Notes: generated from the sequence alone by a model not told the origin. 64,000 bases of DNA from an uncultured Nitriliruptoraceae bacterium (GCA_913060655.1 CAJXTG010000002.1:1-64000), one strand, 5' to 3'. Positions 8,464-18,562 are shown, counted from the first letter of the stretch. Program-made: numbers and translations.

Positions 8464-10170
8464 TCAGGCCAGGTTCGACTTGGCGACCATCTGGAGGAAC
8501 TGCTCGTTGGAGCGGGTCGCCCGCAGCCGGTCGATGAGCTGCTGCAGCGCCGCCTCGCCCTCCATCGAGGCGAGCAGACGCCGCAGCTTCCAGATCGTCT
8601 CGAGCTCGTCCTTGCCGAGCAACAGCTCCTCACGGCGGGTGCCCGACGCCTGGATGTCGATCGCGGGGAAGATGCGCTTCTGCTCGAGGCGACGGTCGAG
8701 GCGCAGCTCCATGTTGCCCGTGCCCTTGAACTCCTCGAAGATGACCTCGTCCATCTTCGAGCCGGTCTCGATGAGGGCGGTGGCGATGACCGTGAGACTG
8801 CCGCCCTCCTCGATGTTGCGGGCCGCGCCGAAGAAGCGCTTCGGCGGGTACAGCGCCGCCGAGTCGATCCCGCCGGAGAGGATGCGGCCGCTGGCGGGTG
8901 CGGCCAGGTTGTAGGCGCGGCCGAGCCGCGTGATCGAGTCGAGCAGGATGACGACGTCCTGCCCGCGCTCCACCAGCCGCTTCGCCCGCTCGACGGCGAG
9001 CTCCGCGACCTGGGTGTGGTCCTCCGCCGGCCGGTCGAACGTCGAGGAGATGACCTCGCCGCCGGTCGACCGCTTGAAGTCGGTGACCTCCTCGGGCCGC
9101 TCGTCGACGAGGACGACCATGAGGTGGGTCTCCGGGTTGTTCTGCTCGATGGCGTGCGCGAGCTGCTTGAGCACCGTCGTCTTCCCCGCCTTCGGGGGCG
9201 ACACGACGAGTCCGCGCTGGCCCTTCCCGATCGGGGCCATCATGTCGACGAGGCGCATCGCGATCGGGGACTGCTCCTCGAGCTCGAGGCGCAGCCGCTC
9301 CGTCGGGAACAGCGGCGTCAGGTCCTTGAACTGCGGCCGGCTGAGCGGCTCACCGATCGGCTCGCCCTCGAACGTGTCGACGCGGGTCAGCGCCGGGTAG
9401 CGGTCGTTGGGCTTGTTGCGGCGGACCTGCCCGGAGATCCGGTCGCCGCGTCGGAGGTCGTGACGGCGCACCAGTGACTGGGGGACGTACACGTCATCGG
9501 CGCCGCCGAGGTAGCCGGCGGTGCGGAGGAACCCGTAGCCCTCGGGGAGCAGGTCGAGGATGCCCTCACGGACCCCGAGGTCGCCGACGGGCTCGCCGTG
9601 CGACTGCCCGCCCTGCTGGTGCCCGCCCTGACCGCCGTGCTGGCCACCCTGCCCGCCGCCGCGGTTCTTCCGGCGCCGCTCCCGCTTGGCACGGCTGCGG
9701 CTCATCGGCTGGTCGCCCTGGCCGCCGTCCCGGTGGCGCTCCCGCTGCCCCTGCCCCTGCCCCTGCCCCTGGCCCTGGCCCTGGCCCCCGGACCGCGGCC
9801 GGTCGTCGGCGCCGGACCGGTCGCCGTCGTCGCCGTCGCTGCGCGCACCGCCGCCCGTCGGCCCGTCGTCCCCGGTGTCGCCGGTGTCGCCGGTGTCCCG
9901 GGCCGCCGACGGCTCGGTGGCGTCCGACGCGCCACCCTCGCCGCCGGCCCCGGTGCGACGGCGGGACGGGCGGGACCCGTTGGACCCGCCGCCCTCCGCG
10001 TCACCGTCGGCCCCGGTGGCCCGCGCACCGCCGCCGGCGGACCCTCCGGCCGTGGCGATGAGCTCGACGAGGTCGGCCTTCTTCATGCGCTGGTAGCCGC
10101 GCAGCTCCAGCGTCGACGCGATCTCGCGCAGCTCAGAGAGCGCCTTGTTGCCCAGGACGGTGCGGTCCAT
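8464..10170 (-). CDS. rho: transcription termination factor Rho with long low-complexity insert
   Basis: Hexameric RNA helicase that ends transcription; 568 residues. Order: Rho N-terminal SAP-like helix ([18 protein letters not shown], residues 9-26); a charged, disordered insert of about 150 residues with DTGD and GQ repeats and an Arg/Lys-rich stretch ([15 protein letters not shown]); the cold-shock RNA-binding domain ([14 protein letters not shown]); then the ATPase with Walker A PPKAGKTT and Walker [17 protein letters not shown]. The ATG at 10168-10170 has GGAGG upstream. Such inserts are typical of actinobacterial Rho and probably bind RNA. Confidence 0.96.
   Translation of the reverse strand: MDRTVLGNKALSELREIASTLELRGYQRMKKADLVELIATAGGSAGGGARATGADGDAEGGGSNGSRPSRRRTGAGGEGGASDATEPSAARDTGDTGDTGDDGPTGGGARSDGDDGDRSGADDRPRSGGQGQGQGQGQGQGQRERHRDGGQGDQPMSRSRAKRERRRKNRGGGQGGQHGGQGGHQQGGQSHGEPVGDLGVREGILDLLPEGYGFLRTAGYLGGADDVYVPQSLVRRHDLRRGDRISGQVRRNKPNDRYPALTRVDTFEGEPIGEPLSRPQFKDLTPLFPTERLRLELEEQSPIAMRLVDMMAPIGKGQRGLVVSPPKAGKTTVLKQLAHAIEQNNPETHLMVVLVDERPEEVTDFKRSTGGEVISSTFDRPAEDHTQVAELAVERAKRLVERGQDVVILLDSITRLGRAYNLAAPASGRILSGGIDSAALYPPKRFFGAARNIEEGGSLTVIATALIETGSKMDEVIFEEFKGTGNMELRLDRRLEQKRIFPAIDIQASGTRREELLLGKDELETIWKLRRLLASMEGEAALQQLIDRLRATRSNEQFLQMVAKSNLA
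9745..9787 (+). repeat. 6-bp tandem repeat coding the Gly-Gln tract of Rho
   Basis: The unit ctgccc (later ctggcc) repeats about seven times, encoding GQGQGQ... on the minus strand. It is a slippage-prone in-frame hexamer, so tract length may differ between strains. Confidence 0.85.
9872..9898 (+). repeat. three exact 9-bp repeats coding the DTG repeats of Rho
   Basis: The unit ccggtgtcg occurs at 9872-9880 and 9881-9889, and a near copy follows at 9890-9898. It encodes [10 protein letters not shown] in the acidic part of the Rho insert. Confidence 0.8.
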
Positions 10171-10210
10171 GGATCCTCCGTGTCGTGCGTCGTGCGTGGT
10201 CGTGGGTGGG

Positions 10211-10861
10211 TCAGGCGCCGCCGCGGTAGCCGGCCCAGTCGGCGAGGAACTGCTCCAGTCCCCGGTCGGTGAGCGGGTGGCGGACCATCTGGTGGAACAC
10301 CTTCGCGGGCAGCGTCGCGACGTCCGCGCCGGCGAGCGCGGCCTGGGCGACGTGCTGCGGGTGGCGCAGCGACGCCGCGAGCACCTTCGTGCCGTACCCG
10401 CGGGTCGCGTAGATGGCGCAGATCTCCTCGAGCAGTGCGATGCCGTCGTTGGCGGTGTCGTCCACACGCCCGACGAACGGGGAGACGTAGGTGGCACCCG
10501 CCGCGGCGGCGAGGATCGCCTGGGTCGCGGAGAAGCAGAGGGTGACGTTCGTCCGGACCCCGCGGTCGCTGAGCGTGCGGCAGGCCGCGAGCCCGTCGGG
10601 GGTGAGCGGGAGCTTGATCGTGACCTTGTCGGACACGGCGAGCAGGGGTTCCGCCTCCGCCAGCATACCCGCCGTGTCGGTGGCGACGACCTCCGCGCTG
10701 ACGTCACCGGCGACGAGGTCGCAGATCTCGGCGAGCATCACGGTGAAGTCCCGCCCCTCCTTCGCGGCGAGCGACGGGTTCGTCGTCACCCCGGCGAGGA
10801 CGCCCCACGCGGCGATCTCCCGGATCTCGTCGACGTTCGCGCTGTCGATGAAGAGCTGCAT
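10211..10861 (-). CDS. transaldolase of the small (TalC/FSA-like) class
   Basis: Aldolase of the pentose phosphate/fructose-6-phosphate aldolase family; 216 residues, the length of the short class (about 215-220). It begins [20 protein letters not shown] and has the TTNPSL segment, the Schiff-base lysine in [13 protein letters not shown] and the SPFVGRVDD loop. The ATG at 10859-10861 has GGGAGG upstream. Whether it is a true transaldolase or a fructose-6-phosphate aldolase cannot be settled from sequence alone. It lies 40 bp before rho on the same strand. Confidence 0.9.
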   Translation of the reverse strand: MQLFIDSANVDEIREIAAWGVLAGVTTNPSLAAKEGRDFTVMLAEICDLVAGDVSAEVVATDTAGMLAEAEPLLAVSDKVTIKLPLTPDGLAACRTLSDRGVRTNVTLCFSATQAILAAAAGATYVSPFVGRVDDTANDGIALLEEICAIYATRGYGTKVLAASLRHPQHVAQAALAGADVATLPAKVFHQMVRHPLTDRGLEQFLADWAGYRGGA

Positions 10862-11051
10862 GCGGGTCCTCCCTCAGGACGGCTCGACGGCCGGTGATGG
10901 CCGCGGTCGGACGGATCCCCACCCCGTCGGGACCGCGAGCGGTGCGCACGCCGCCCCCGTGTCCGGGTCGGAGGTGCGGGGGCGGATGAACGGTCCGGCG
11001 CCGGTCCGACGTGCGCGACCGGGGGCGCACCGGCGTCCGTCAGCGGGTCGG

Positions 11052-11092
11052 CCGGCGGCCGGACGGTGCGTCGGGGGCGCGTCCGCCGCCGG
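11052..11092 (-). terminator. hairpin downstream of thrB
   Basis: CCGGCGGCCGGACG (11052-11065) pairs with CGTCCGCCGCCGG (11080-11092): 13 base pairs with one bulged C and a 14-nt loop, in the 272-bp gap after thrB. There is no U-run. It could end the argS-lysA-thr transcript. The rest of the gap (10862-11133) shows no gene. Confidence 0.45.
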
Positions 11093-11133
11093 TCAGCGGT
11101 GGCGGGGTGCGGGAGCGCCGGGGATGGCCCGCA

Positions 11134-12126
11134 TCATAGTCGCTCGCGGGGGCACTGGACACATCCGCCGACACCCGAGAGCGCGCAGCCGGCGTCGGGG
11201 CACGCGAGCGCGCCGAGCCGGTCGAGCGCCAGCACGAGCGTGTCGCTCCCGGCGGCGGTGGCCCGCTCCCGGACCCGTCCGATCGCGGTGGCGTCGTCCT
11301 CGGGGACGAGCACGACGAGCACGGGGCCCGAGCCGGACAGCCAGGCGGTCAGCCCGTCGGCCCGGACCGCTGCGAGCAGCGCACCTCCGTCGGCGAGGTC
11401 CGGGGTGCGGACCGGCTCGTGGAGCCGGTCGCCGACGAGCGTCGGGTCGACCGTCCACGCCCCGGCGAGCCCCATGAGCACGTGGCCGGCACGGGCGACC
11501 TGGTCGACGGCGGCCTCGCGGTCGAGCGTGTCGGGCAGCGTCGCACGGGACGCGTCCGTCGCCTGTGCGGACGGTGGCACGAGCGCGAGCGCGACATGGC
11601 CCGGGAGCGGGTTGATGCGGCGCACGACGAACCCGTCGTCACCGCGCGCACCGGCGACGAGCCCGCCGAGGATCGCCGGGGCGACGTTGTCGGGATGCCC
11701 CTCCATCTCCGCCGCGAGCTCGACGAGCCGTCGCTCCCCCACCGGCGTGCCCGTGACCGCCCGGGCCAGCACGACGCCGGCGACGATCGCCGCGGAGGAC
11801 GACCCGAGCCCGCGCTCGAGCGGGATCCGGTTGTGCACCTCCAACCGGACGTCGGGCACCGCGACGCCGAGGGCACCGCACGTGTCGGTGAACGCGCGCC
11901 ACACGAGGTTGTCGTCACCGGTCGGGAGCACGTCGGCCCCGAGCCCGCGGCTGGTGACCCGGGCGTCGGCGGCACCACGGTCGGCGGTGCGCACCGCCAG
12001 GTGGAGGTCGAGGGCCAGGCCGAACGCGTCGAAGCCGGCGCCGAGGTTCGCCGACGTCGCCGGCACCTGGACGGTGTGATGGACCGGCGCGGGACGGTCG
12101 GACGCGGCGGCGTCGGGACCGCTCAC
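11134..12126 (-). CDS. thrB: homoserine kinase with extra Cys-rich tail
   Basis: GHMP kinase that phosphorylates homoserine for threonine synthesis; 330 residues. It has the N-terminal [16 protein letters not shown], the ATP loop [14 protein letters not shown] and the C-terminal [13 protein letters not shown] motif. The GTG at 12124-12126 overlaps the thrC stop (GTGA). The protein ends in an unusual tail with four cysteines spaced C-x4-C-x7-C-x2-C (ACPDAGC, GGCVQCP), which looks like a metal-binding knuckle and is not part of the usual family fold. Confidence 0.94.
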   Translation of the reverse strand: MSGPDAAASDRPAPVHHTVQVPATSANLGAGFDAFGLALDLHLAVRTADRGAADARVTSRGLGADVLPTGDDNLVWRAFTDTCGALGVAVPDVRLEVHNRIPLERGLGSSSAAIVAGVVLARAVTGTPVGERRLVELAAEMEGHPDNVAPAILGGLVAGARGDDGFVVRRINPLPGHVALALVPPSAQATDASRATLPDTLDREAAVDQVARAGHVLMGLAGAWTVDPTLVGDRLHEPVRTPDLADGGALLAAVRADGLTAWLSGSGPVLVVLVPEDDATAIGRVRERATAAGSDTLVLALDRLGALACPDAGCALSGVGGCVQCPRERL

Positions 12127-13211
12127 GCCAGCCCCAGGACCCGTGCGGCGCGGTCGGCGTCCACGGGGATCGTCGTCGGCTCGCCCGCCCCGGCGACGGC
12201 CCAGTCGGGGTCCTTGAGACCGTGGCCGGTGAGCACGCACACGACGGTGGCGCCGCTCGGCAGCCGGCCCTGTTCGTGCAGGGCGAGCAGCCCGGCGATC
12301 GGTGCGGTCGACGCGAGCTCGGCGAACACCCCGTGGCGGGCGCTGAGGCGGAACGCCGCGAGGATCTGCCGGTCGGACACGGCGGTGATCGAGCCGCCCG
12401 ACTCCTCGGCCGCCGCGACCGCGTGCGGCCACGACGCCGGGTTGCCGATGCGGATCGCCGTCGCGATGGTGCTCGGGCTCGTCACCCGCTCGCCGCGCAC
12501 GATCGGGGAGGCGCCGGCCGCCTGGAACCCGTGCACCACCGGCAGCGCGTCGATGACGCCGTCGGCGTGGTACTCGCGGTAGCCGCGCCAGTGGGCGGTG
12601 ATGTTCCCGGCGTTGCCCACGGGCAGCAGGTGCAGGTCCGGGGCACGACCCAGCTGGTCGCAGATCTCCCAGGCGGCGGTGCGCTGGCCGTCGATCCGGT
12701 AGGGGTTCACGGAGTTGACGAGCTCGACCGGGTAGCGGTCCGCGAGGTCGCGGCACACCTCGAGCGCGTCGTCGAAGTTGCCGTCGACCTGCAGCACCGT
12801 CGCGCCGTGGATGACGGCCTGCGCGAGCTTGCCGAGCGCGATGCGGCCCTTGGGGACGACGACGGCGGCGGTCAGGCCGGCCTTCGCGGCGTACGCGGCG
12901 GCCGCGGCGGAGGTGTTCCCCGTCGAGGCGCAGATGACCGCCTCGGCGCCGGCCTCCTTCGCCTTCGAGATGGCGAGGGTCATGCCGCGGTCCTTGAACG
13001 AGCCGGTCGGGTTGACGCCGTCGAACTTGAGGTGGACGTCGCAGCCGGTCAGCTCGGACAGGAACTCCGAGTGGATCAGGGGCGTGCCCCCCTCGCGGAG
13101 GGTGACGATGGGCGTGTCGGCACCGATCGGCATGCGGTCGGCGTACTCGACGAGCAGCCCGCGCCACACGCCGCGGGTGGCGACGGCCGGGTCGGCGGAC
13201 GACGTGCTCAT
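12123..13211 (-). CDS. thrC: threonine synthase
   Basis: PLP enzyme making threonine from O-phosphohomoserine; 362 residues, the short actinobacterial form. The PLP lysine is in [12 protein letters not shown]. The phosphate-binding loop [13 protein letters not shown] and the [13 protein letters not shown] segment are present. The ATG at 13209-13211 overlaps the hom stop (ATGA), and its own stop overlaps thrB, so hom-thrC-thrB form one coupled unit. Confidence 0.96.
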   Translation of the reverse strand: MSTSSADPAVATRGVWRGLLVEYADRMPIGADTPIVTLREGGTPLIHSEFLSELTGCDVHLKFDGVNPTGSFKDRGMTLAISKAKEAGAEAVICASTGNTSAAAAAYAAKAGLTAAVVVPKGRIALGKLAQAVIHGATVLQVDGNFDDALEVCRDLADRYPVELVNSVNPYRIDGQRTAAWEICDQLGRAPDLHLLPVGNAGNITAHWRGYREYHADGVIDALPVVHGFQAAGASPIVRGERVTSPSTIATAIRIGNPASWPHAVAAAEESGGSITAVSDRQILAAFRLSARHGVFAELASTAPIAGLLALHEQGRLPSGATVVCVLTGHGLKDPDWAVAGAGEPTTIPVDADRAARVLGLA

Positions 13212-14521
13212 GCGACGAACGCCTCCGACTCGACGCGGATGAGGCCGGCGACACGCCGGACCGCGTCGACCCGGTCGAGCGCGTCGACGGTCGCCCGCAG
13301 GTCGGCCTCGCGGGAGCGGTGGGTGACCAGCACGAGCTCGGCACCGTCGGCCGAGCCGTCCTGCCACACCTGGGCGATCGACACGTCGTGCTCACCGAAC
13401 GCACGGGCGACCTCGGCGAGCACGCCCGGACGGTCGTCGACCTCGAGCCGGACGCAGTACTGCGTGCGCAGCTCCTCGATCGCCCGCAGGTCCGCCGCGG
13501 CGAGCCGGAGGTCGCTCGGACGGACGCTCGTGTGCACGAGGCCACGGGCGGCGTCGATGACGTCACCGACGACGGCGGAGCCGGTCGGCGAGGCGCCCGC
13601 CCCCTGCCCGTAGAACATCAGCGGCCCGGCCTCCTCCGCCTCGACGTACACGGCGTTGAACACCCCGCGCACGCTGGCGAGCGGATGCTCCGAGGGCAGC
13701 ATCGCCGGATGCACCCGGACCCCGACGCGGCCGTCGACGACGTTCGCGACGCCGATCAGCTTGATGACGTAGCCGAGCCGGTCCGCGACGCGCAGATCGC
13801 CCGCGGACACGTCACGGATGCCCTCGCGGTAGACGTCGTCGGCGTGCACGGCCACGTCGAACGCCAGCGTCGCGAGGATCGCCGTCTTCGCGGCGGCGTC
13901 GTGCCCGTCGACGTCGGCCGACGGATCGGCCTCCGCGTAGCCGGCGGCCTGCGCGTCAGCGAGCACCGCGGCGAAGTCCTCACCGTCCTCGGTCATCCGG
14001 GTGAGGATGAAGTTGGTCGTGCCGTTGAGGATGCCGACGACACGGGTGACCCGGTCACCGGCGAGCGACTCGCGCAGCGGCCGGATGATGGGGATGCCGC
14101 CCGCGACGGCCGCCTCGAAGCCGAGGTCGACGCCGGCCGCGCGGGCACGGGCGGTCAGGGCCGGCCCGTCGTGGGCGATGAGCTCCTTGTTGGCGGTGAC
14201 GACCGGCTTGCCGAGCTCGAGCGCACGGCGGATGAGCGTCCCGGCCGGCTCCAGGCCGCCCATGACCTCGACGACGAGGTCGACGTCGTCGGCCTCGACG
14301 ACGGCCATCGGGTCCTCGGTCAGCACCGCCTCGGGCAGCGGGACCTCCCGCGGGCGGTTCCGGTCACGGACCGCGACACGGGTCACCGCGAGGGTCGCGC
14401 CCAGGCGGGCCTCGATGGCGGCGGCATGGTCGGCGAGGATGCGCCAGACCCCACCACCGACCGTCCCCGCGCCGAGCAGGCCGACGCGGACGATCGGAGG
14501 TCCATCGACTGCCACGGGCAC
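13208..14521 (-). CDS. hom: homoserine dehydrogenase with C-terminal ACT domain
   Basis: NAD(P)H enzyme of the aspartate pathway; 437 residues. Order: Rossmann fold with [14 protein letters not shown] (about residues 13-26); catalytic region with [11 protein letters not shown] and [14 protein letters not shown]; dimer region with [18 protein letters not shown]; and a C-terminal ACT domain ([19 protein letters not shown]) expected to bind threonine for feedback control. The first GTG at 14519-14521 was taken; a second is at 14515. A TAGGCT -10 lies 53 bp upstream. Confidence 0.95.
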   Translation of the reverse strand: MPVAVDGPPIVRVGLLGAGTVGGGVWRILADHAAAIEARLGATLAVTRVAVRDRNRPREVPLPEAVLTEDPMAVVEADDVDLVVEVMGGLEPAGTLIRRALELGKPVVTANKELIAHDGPALTARARAAGVDLGFEAAVAGGIPIIRPLRESLAGDRVTRVVGILNGTTNFILTRMTEDGEDFAAVLADAQAAGYAEADPSADVDGHDAAAKTAILATLAFDVAVHADDVYREGIRDVSAGDLRVADRLGYVIKLIGVANVVDGRVGVRVHPAMLPSEHPLASVRGVFNAVYVEAEEAGPLMFYGQGAGASPTGSAVVGDVIDAARGLVHTSVRPSDLRLAAADLRAIEELRTQYCVRLEVDDRPGVLAEVARAFGEHDVSIAQVWQDGSADGAELVLVTHRSREADLRATVDALDRVDAVRRVAGLIRVESEAFVA

Positions 14522-14573
14522 TCCGTCCGACGACGGTCGCAGGCGGGAAGGGCGCGGAGCGCGCCGCCCGAGG

Positions 14574-14579
14574 AGCCTA
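14574..14579 (-). promoter_or_regulatory. candidate -10 box for hom-thrC-thrB
   Basis: TAGGCT on the minus strand about 53 bp before the hom GTG, in the 75-bp gap after the GNAT gene. It is one of six exact TAGGCT copies found just upstream of starts in this window. Confidence 0.45.
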
Positions 14580-14596
14580 CCGGCGCCCGCCCGCCC

Positions 14597-15466
14597 TCAG
14601 CCGGTCGGGCACTGCCAGGCACGGACGTCGGCGACCGTCCGGAAGCCGAGCGACGTGGCCAGCGCCTCCCCCGGTCCCCCCGGCCGCAGGGGGAACGCGA
14701 CCCGCGCCAGCCGTGGCACGTCCCGCAGCGACGCGAGCGCCGTGGTGAGCAGCGTCCGGGCGATGCCGCGACGCCGGTGGGCGGGGTGGACCACGAGCGA
14801 CCCGACGACGGCGAGCCCGTCGGCGTCGTCGAGGAGCGTGAGGGCGCCCACCGGCATGCCGTACCGCGTCGCCGTCCAGCCCTCGGCCCGACCGGCGCGG
14901 GCGAGGGCGCTGACCCGCGCACGGTCCCACTCCCCCCACGCCGCGTCCCACGCGCGCCAGTCCGTCACGTCGCTGCCGTGCGCGTACCGGTCGAGGACCG
15001 CCGCCGCGTACCAGCGGCGGTCGGTCACGACGTCGCCGTCCGGCCGGGGGAGCCGGGCGACGGCGACGGCACCGGCGGACGCCACGTCCGCGGCGGGCAG
15101 CGCGTCGACCGGGAGCATGAGCACCCGCAGGTCGTCGGCGACGCAGCCGGCGGCCCCGAGCGCGGCGGCGCGCGCCGGCTCGTCGGCGTCGGGCGCCCCG
15201 GTCGGCAGCTCGTAGCGCAGGTGGATCCGGTCGACCCCGATCGGTGCGAGCAGCCGACGGGCGGCCTCCAGCCGGTCGGGCACCGCGACGGCGTCGGGCG
15301 GGGTGAGCAGGTCGACGACGTTGCCGGCCCGGTGGTCGGGACGGCTCGGCGTGCGGACGACGACGTCGGTCCCGACGTGCTGGACGAGCGCGTCCGGGTG
15401 GACGCCGACGCGCAGCGCGCGCAGCGCGGCACCGTCGTCACGGCGGACGATCCCGGCGGCGCTCAC
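14597..15466 (-). CDS. GNAT-family N-acetyltransferase
   Basis: Protein of 289 residues. The C-terminal half has the acetyl-CoA signature VVHPAHRRRGIARTLL (R-x-x-G-x-A). The N-terminal half is less clear and may be a second, degenerate GNAT fold, which would fit the length of about twice a single domain. The substrate is unknown. The GTG at 15464-15466 overlaps the lysA stop (GTGA), so it is co-translated with argS-lysA and lies between lysA and hom. A role near lysine/threonine metabolism is only positional. Confidence 0.8.
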   Translation of the reverse strand: MSAAGIVRRDDGAALRALRVGVHPDALVQHVGTDVVVRTPSRPDHRAGNVVDLLTPPDAVAVPDRLEAARRLLAPIGVDRIHLRYELPTGAPDADEPARAAALGAAGCVADDLRVLMLPVDALPAADVASAGAVAVARLPRPDGDVVTDRRWYAAAVLDRYAHGSDVTDWRAWDAAWGEWDRARVSALARAGRAEGWTATRYGMPVGALTLLDDADGLAVVGSLVVHPAHRRRGIARTLLTTALASLRDVPRLARVAFPLRPGGPGEALATSLGFRTVADVRAWQCPTG

Positions 15467-16824
15467 GGCGGCGTGCCGGCACCCCCACCGTCGAGCGGCG
15501 GACCGTCGAGCGGCAGGTCACGGTCGAGGACGTCGTCGAGCGTCTCGCGCCGCACGATCGGATGGACGACCCCGTGCTCGACGAGCACGGCCGCGGGCCG
15601 GGGCAGACGGTTGTAGTTGGACGCCATCGCCTCGGTGTAGGCGCCGGTCGCGGCGGTGGCGACGAGGTCACCGGCGGTGACGTCGACGGGCAGCGTGAGC
15701 CCGTCCCCGAGCACGTCGCCGGACTCGCAGTGCTTGCCGACGAGCATGACCGGACCGTCGCCGTGGTCGCTCGACCGGCCGGCGAGCACCGCCGGGTGCA
15801 CGGCGCCGTACAGGGCCGGCCGCAGGTTGTCGCTCATCCCGCCGTCGACGGCGACCCAGCGCGACAGGCCGGGCAGGTCCTTGACGACCCCGACGCGGTA
15901 GAGGGTGAGGGTGCTGGGCCCGACGATCGCACGGCCCGGCTCGACGAGCACCCTGGGGGCCGGCAGCCCGTGGGCCGCGGCCCGGGCGTCGACCGTCGCC
16001 AGGACCTTCTCCGCGAGGGTCGCGACGTCGACGGGGTCGTCGCCGGGCCCGTAGGCGATGCCCATCCCGCCGCCGAGGTCGAGGTCGGTGACGGTGACGC
16101 CGTGCTCGGTGTGCCAGCGGCCGAGCAGGTCGACGAGCACCTCGGCGTTCGCGACGAACGCGTCGGTGCCCAGCACCTGCGAACCGACGTGGGCGTGGAC
16201 CCCGACGAGCTCGAGCCCGTCCGCGGCGAGGGTGCGCCGGAGGGCCTCGTCGGCGAGCCCGAGCGACAGGGTGAAGCCGAACTTCGCGTCGTCGTGCCCG
16301 GTGCGGACGTACTCGTGGGTGTGCGCGTCGATGCCGGGGGTGATGCGCAGCAGCACCGGCGCGCGGACCCCCCGCGCCACGGCCAGCGCGTCGAGCCGTT
16401 CGAGCTCCTCGAACGCGTCGACGACGATGCGGCCGACACCGACCTCGAGGGCCCGGTCGAGCTCGGCGGTCGACTTGTTGTTGCCGTGCAGGACGAGGCG
16501 TGCCGGGTCGACGCCGGCGTGCAGCGCCGTGTGCAGCTCACCGCCGGAGGCGACGTCGACGAGGAGCCCCTCGGCGGCGACGACCTGCAGCACCGCCGTC
16601 GTCGGCCACGCCTTCGCGGCGTAGATGACACGGTCCCGGCCGAACGCGGCGACGGCCGCCCGGCAGCGGGCCCGCAGGTCGGCCCCGTCGACGACGTACA
16701 GCGGGGTGCCGTGCGTGTCGGCGAGCGCGTCGACGGCGACGCCGCCGACGGTGAGCACCCCGCGCTCGTCGCGGGCGACGCCCGCCGCCCACGGCGGACC
16801 GAGCGGTCCCCCGGGCCCGGTCAC
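15463..16824 (-). CDS. lysA: diaminopimelate decarboxylase
   Basis: PLP enzyme for the last step of lysine synthesis; 453 residues. The PLP lysine is K71 in RVIYAAKAWPTTAVL. The HAHVGSQ, DLGGGMGIAYG and EPGRAIVGP segments are present, as is the C-terminal GKHCESGDVL and ATGAYTEAMASNYNRLPRP. The GTG at 16822-16824 overlaps the argS stop (GTGA). The order argS-lysA-hom is a well-known actinobacterial arrangement, here with a GNAT gene inserted. Confidence 0.96.
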   Translation of the reverse strand: MTGPGGPLGPPWAAGVARDERGVLTVGGVAVDALADTHGTPLYVVDGADLRARCRAAVAAFGRDRVIYAAKAWPTTAVLQVVAAEGLLVDVASGGELHTALHAGVDPARLVLHGNNKSTAELDRALEVGVGRIVVDAFEELERLDALAVARGVRAPVLLRITPGIDAHTHEYVRTGHDDAKFGFTLSLGLADEALRRTLAADGLELVGVHAHVGSQVLGTDAFVANAEVLVDLLGRWHTEHGVTVTDLDLGGGMGIAYGPGDDPVDVATLAEKVLATVDARAAAHGLPAPRVLVEPGRAIVGPSTLTLYRVGVVKDLPGLSRWVAVDGGMSDNLRPALYGAVHPAVLAGRSSDHGDGPVMLVGKHCESGDVLGDGLTLPVDVTAGDLVATAATGAYTEAMASNYNRLPRPAAVLVEHGVVHPIVRRETLDDVLDRDLPLDGPPLDGGGAGTPP

Positions 16825-18503
16825 ATCCGCTCCGGAGCGGAGACGCGCAGCACCGCGAGCGTGTTGGCGAGCACCTGCTTCGCAGCGGTGACGAGCCAGT
16901 AGCGCGCCCGTGAGGACGCGGCCAGCGCCGCCCGCGTCGCCTCGTCCGCGTCGGGGTCGTCGGCGAGGACACGGCACTCGGCGTAGAAGCGGTGGAAGGT
17001 GCCGGCGAGCTCCTCGGCGTAGCGCGTCAGCCGCTGGGTGGCGCGCGCCTCCGCGGCGTCGGCGAGGACGTGCGGGAGGCTCGACATGGCGCGCAGCAGG
17101 GCGCGCTCGGCCGGATGGTCCAGCAGTGCCGGGTCGACGTCGTCGGGCGACCCGGGGTCGAAGCCGCGCTCGTCGGCCTGGCGCAGCACGGAGGCGACGC
17201 GGGCGTGGGCGTACTGCACGTAGTAGACGGGGTTCTCCATCGAACGCTCGGCGACCACGGTGAGGTCGAGGTCGATGGTCGTGTCGAGGTTCTGGCGCAG
17301 GAAGTGGTAGCGGGCGACGTCGGCCCCGACCTCGTCGAGCGCCTCGTCGAGCGTGATCATCTCCCCCGACCGCTTCGACAGGCGGACGGCCTCCCCGTCG
17401 CGCAGCAGGTTGACGAGCTGCCCGATGCGGATCTCGATCGTGTCCGGGTCGATGCCGAGGCAGGCGGCCGCGGCCTTCAGGCGGGCCACGTAGCCGTGAT
17501 GGTCCGCGCCGAGGAGGTAGATGCAGCGGTCGGCGCGGGCCCGCTTGTCCCGCATGTAGGCGCAGTCGGCCGCGAAGTAGGTCGGCCGACCGTCGGACCG
17601 CACGAGCACCCGGTCCTTGTCGTCCCCGAAGTCGCTGGTGCGCAGGAACAGCGCCCCGTCGCGCTCCTCGGTCCGCCCGGCGTCGACGAGCTGCGCGATG
17701 GTCGCCGTGATCGCGCCCTCGTCGTGGAGCCGACCCTCGTTCGTCCACACGTCGAAGCGCACACCGAGACCGGCGAGCTGCGCCTCGATGCGCTCCCGCA
17801 TCCGCGCGACGCCGGCGGCACCCACGGCGTCCGCGATCGCGTCGACGTCGCCCTCGAGCAGCGCGTCCCCGTGGCGTTCCCGCAGCTCGGCGGCGAGGGC
17901 GGGGACGTAGTCGCCGTGGTAGTCGTCGTCCTCGAGGGGCAGCCCGCGGTCGACGCGCACGATGGAGGCGCCGAAGCGTCGCACCTGCTCGCCGACGTCG
18001 TTGACGTAGTACTCGCGGGTGACGCGGTGCCCGGCCGCCTCGAGCAGCGCGGCGATCGCGTCGCCCGTCGCCGCCCAGCGTCCGGCACCGAGGTGCAGCG
18101 GGCCCGTCGGGTTGGCGGACACGAACTCGACGTTGACGTGCTCGCCGCTGTCGGCCGGACGGCGCCCGAACGCGGGCCCCTCGGTGAGGATGCGCCGCAG
18201 GAGGGCGGCGTGCGCCACGTCGGACAGCCGGAAGTTCACGAACCCCGGCCCGGCGACCTCGACCGACTCGACCTCGGCGAGCGTGGTGAGCCGCTCCGCG
18301 AGCACCTGCGCGAGCTCGCGGGGCGGTCGCCCGGCCGCCCGTGCCGCGCGGAGCGCGACGGTCGAGGCCCAGTCCCCGTGGTCGGGGTCCTTCGGCCGCT
18401 CCAGCGCCGGGTCCTCCGCCGACAGGCCCAGACCGGTGAGGGCGTCACGGACCGCCGTCGCGAGCAGCGCGACGGTCGGGTCGAGGGTTGCGAGGTCGGG
18501 CAG
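16821..18503 (-). CDS. argS: arginyl-tRNA synthetase, apparent CTG start
   Basis: Class I synthetase; 560 residues from the chosen start. It has the HIGH-like SANPTGPLHLGAG, the KMSKS-region RLSKRSGEMITLDEAL and the C-terminal anticodon domain. The first ATG/GTG in frame is a GTG at 18303-18305, which would remove about 66 residues that clearly encode the N-terminal tRNA-binding domain (ALERPKDPDHGDWASTVALR). The frame stays open upstream to a CTG at 18501-18503 with GGGAG eight bases before it and a TAGGCT -10 at 18530-18535. Alternatively one extra G in the run 18503-18507 hides a GTG start at 18510. Confidence 0.93.
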   Translation of the reverse strand: MPDLATLDPTVALLATAVRDALTGLGLSAEDPALERPKDPDHGDWASTVALRAARAAGRPPRELAQVLAERLTTLAEVESVEVAGPGFVNFRLSDVAHAALLRRILTEGPAFGRRPADSGEHVNVEFVSANPTGPLHLGAGRWAATGDAIAALLEAAGHRVTREYYVNDVGEQVRRFGASIVRVDRGLPLEDDDYHGDYVPALAAELRERHGDALLEGDVDAIADAVGAAGVARMRERIEAQLAGLGVRFDVWTNEGRLHDEGAITATIAQLVDAGRTEERDGALFLRTSDFGDDKDRVLVRSDGRPTYFAADCAYMRDKRARADRCIYLLGADHHGYVARLKAAAACLGIDPDTIEIRIGQLVNLLRDGEAVRLSKRSGEMITLDEALDEVGADVARYHFLRQNLDTTIDLDLTVVAERSMENPVYYVQYAHARVASVLRQADERGFDPGSPDDVDPALLDHPAERALLRAMSSLPHVLADAAEARATQRLTRYAEELAGTFHRFYAECRVLADDPDADEATRAALAASSRARYWLVTAAKQVLANTLAVLRVSAPERM

Positions 18504-18529
18504 GGGGCACGCTCCCGGTGGGTCGCGGC

Positions 18530-18535
18530 AGCCTA
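18530..18535 (-). promoter_or_regulatory. candidate -10 box for the argS operon
   Basis: TAGGCT on the minus strand, 26 bp before the proposed CTG start of argS. A start site about 7 nt downstream would give a leader of about 20 nt, consistent with translation beginning near 18503 rather than at 18305. Confidence 0.5.
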
Positions 18536-18562
18536 ACGGCGGAGCGGCCGTGGCCCGGGCGG

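Noticed and set aside
9745-9898. Possible CRISPR-like short repeats
   Set aside because: Units of 6 and 9 bp with no spacers, inside the rho reading frame.
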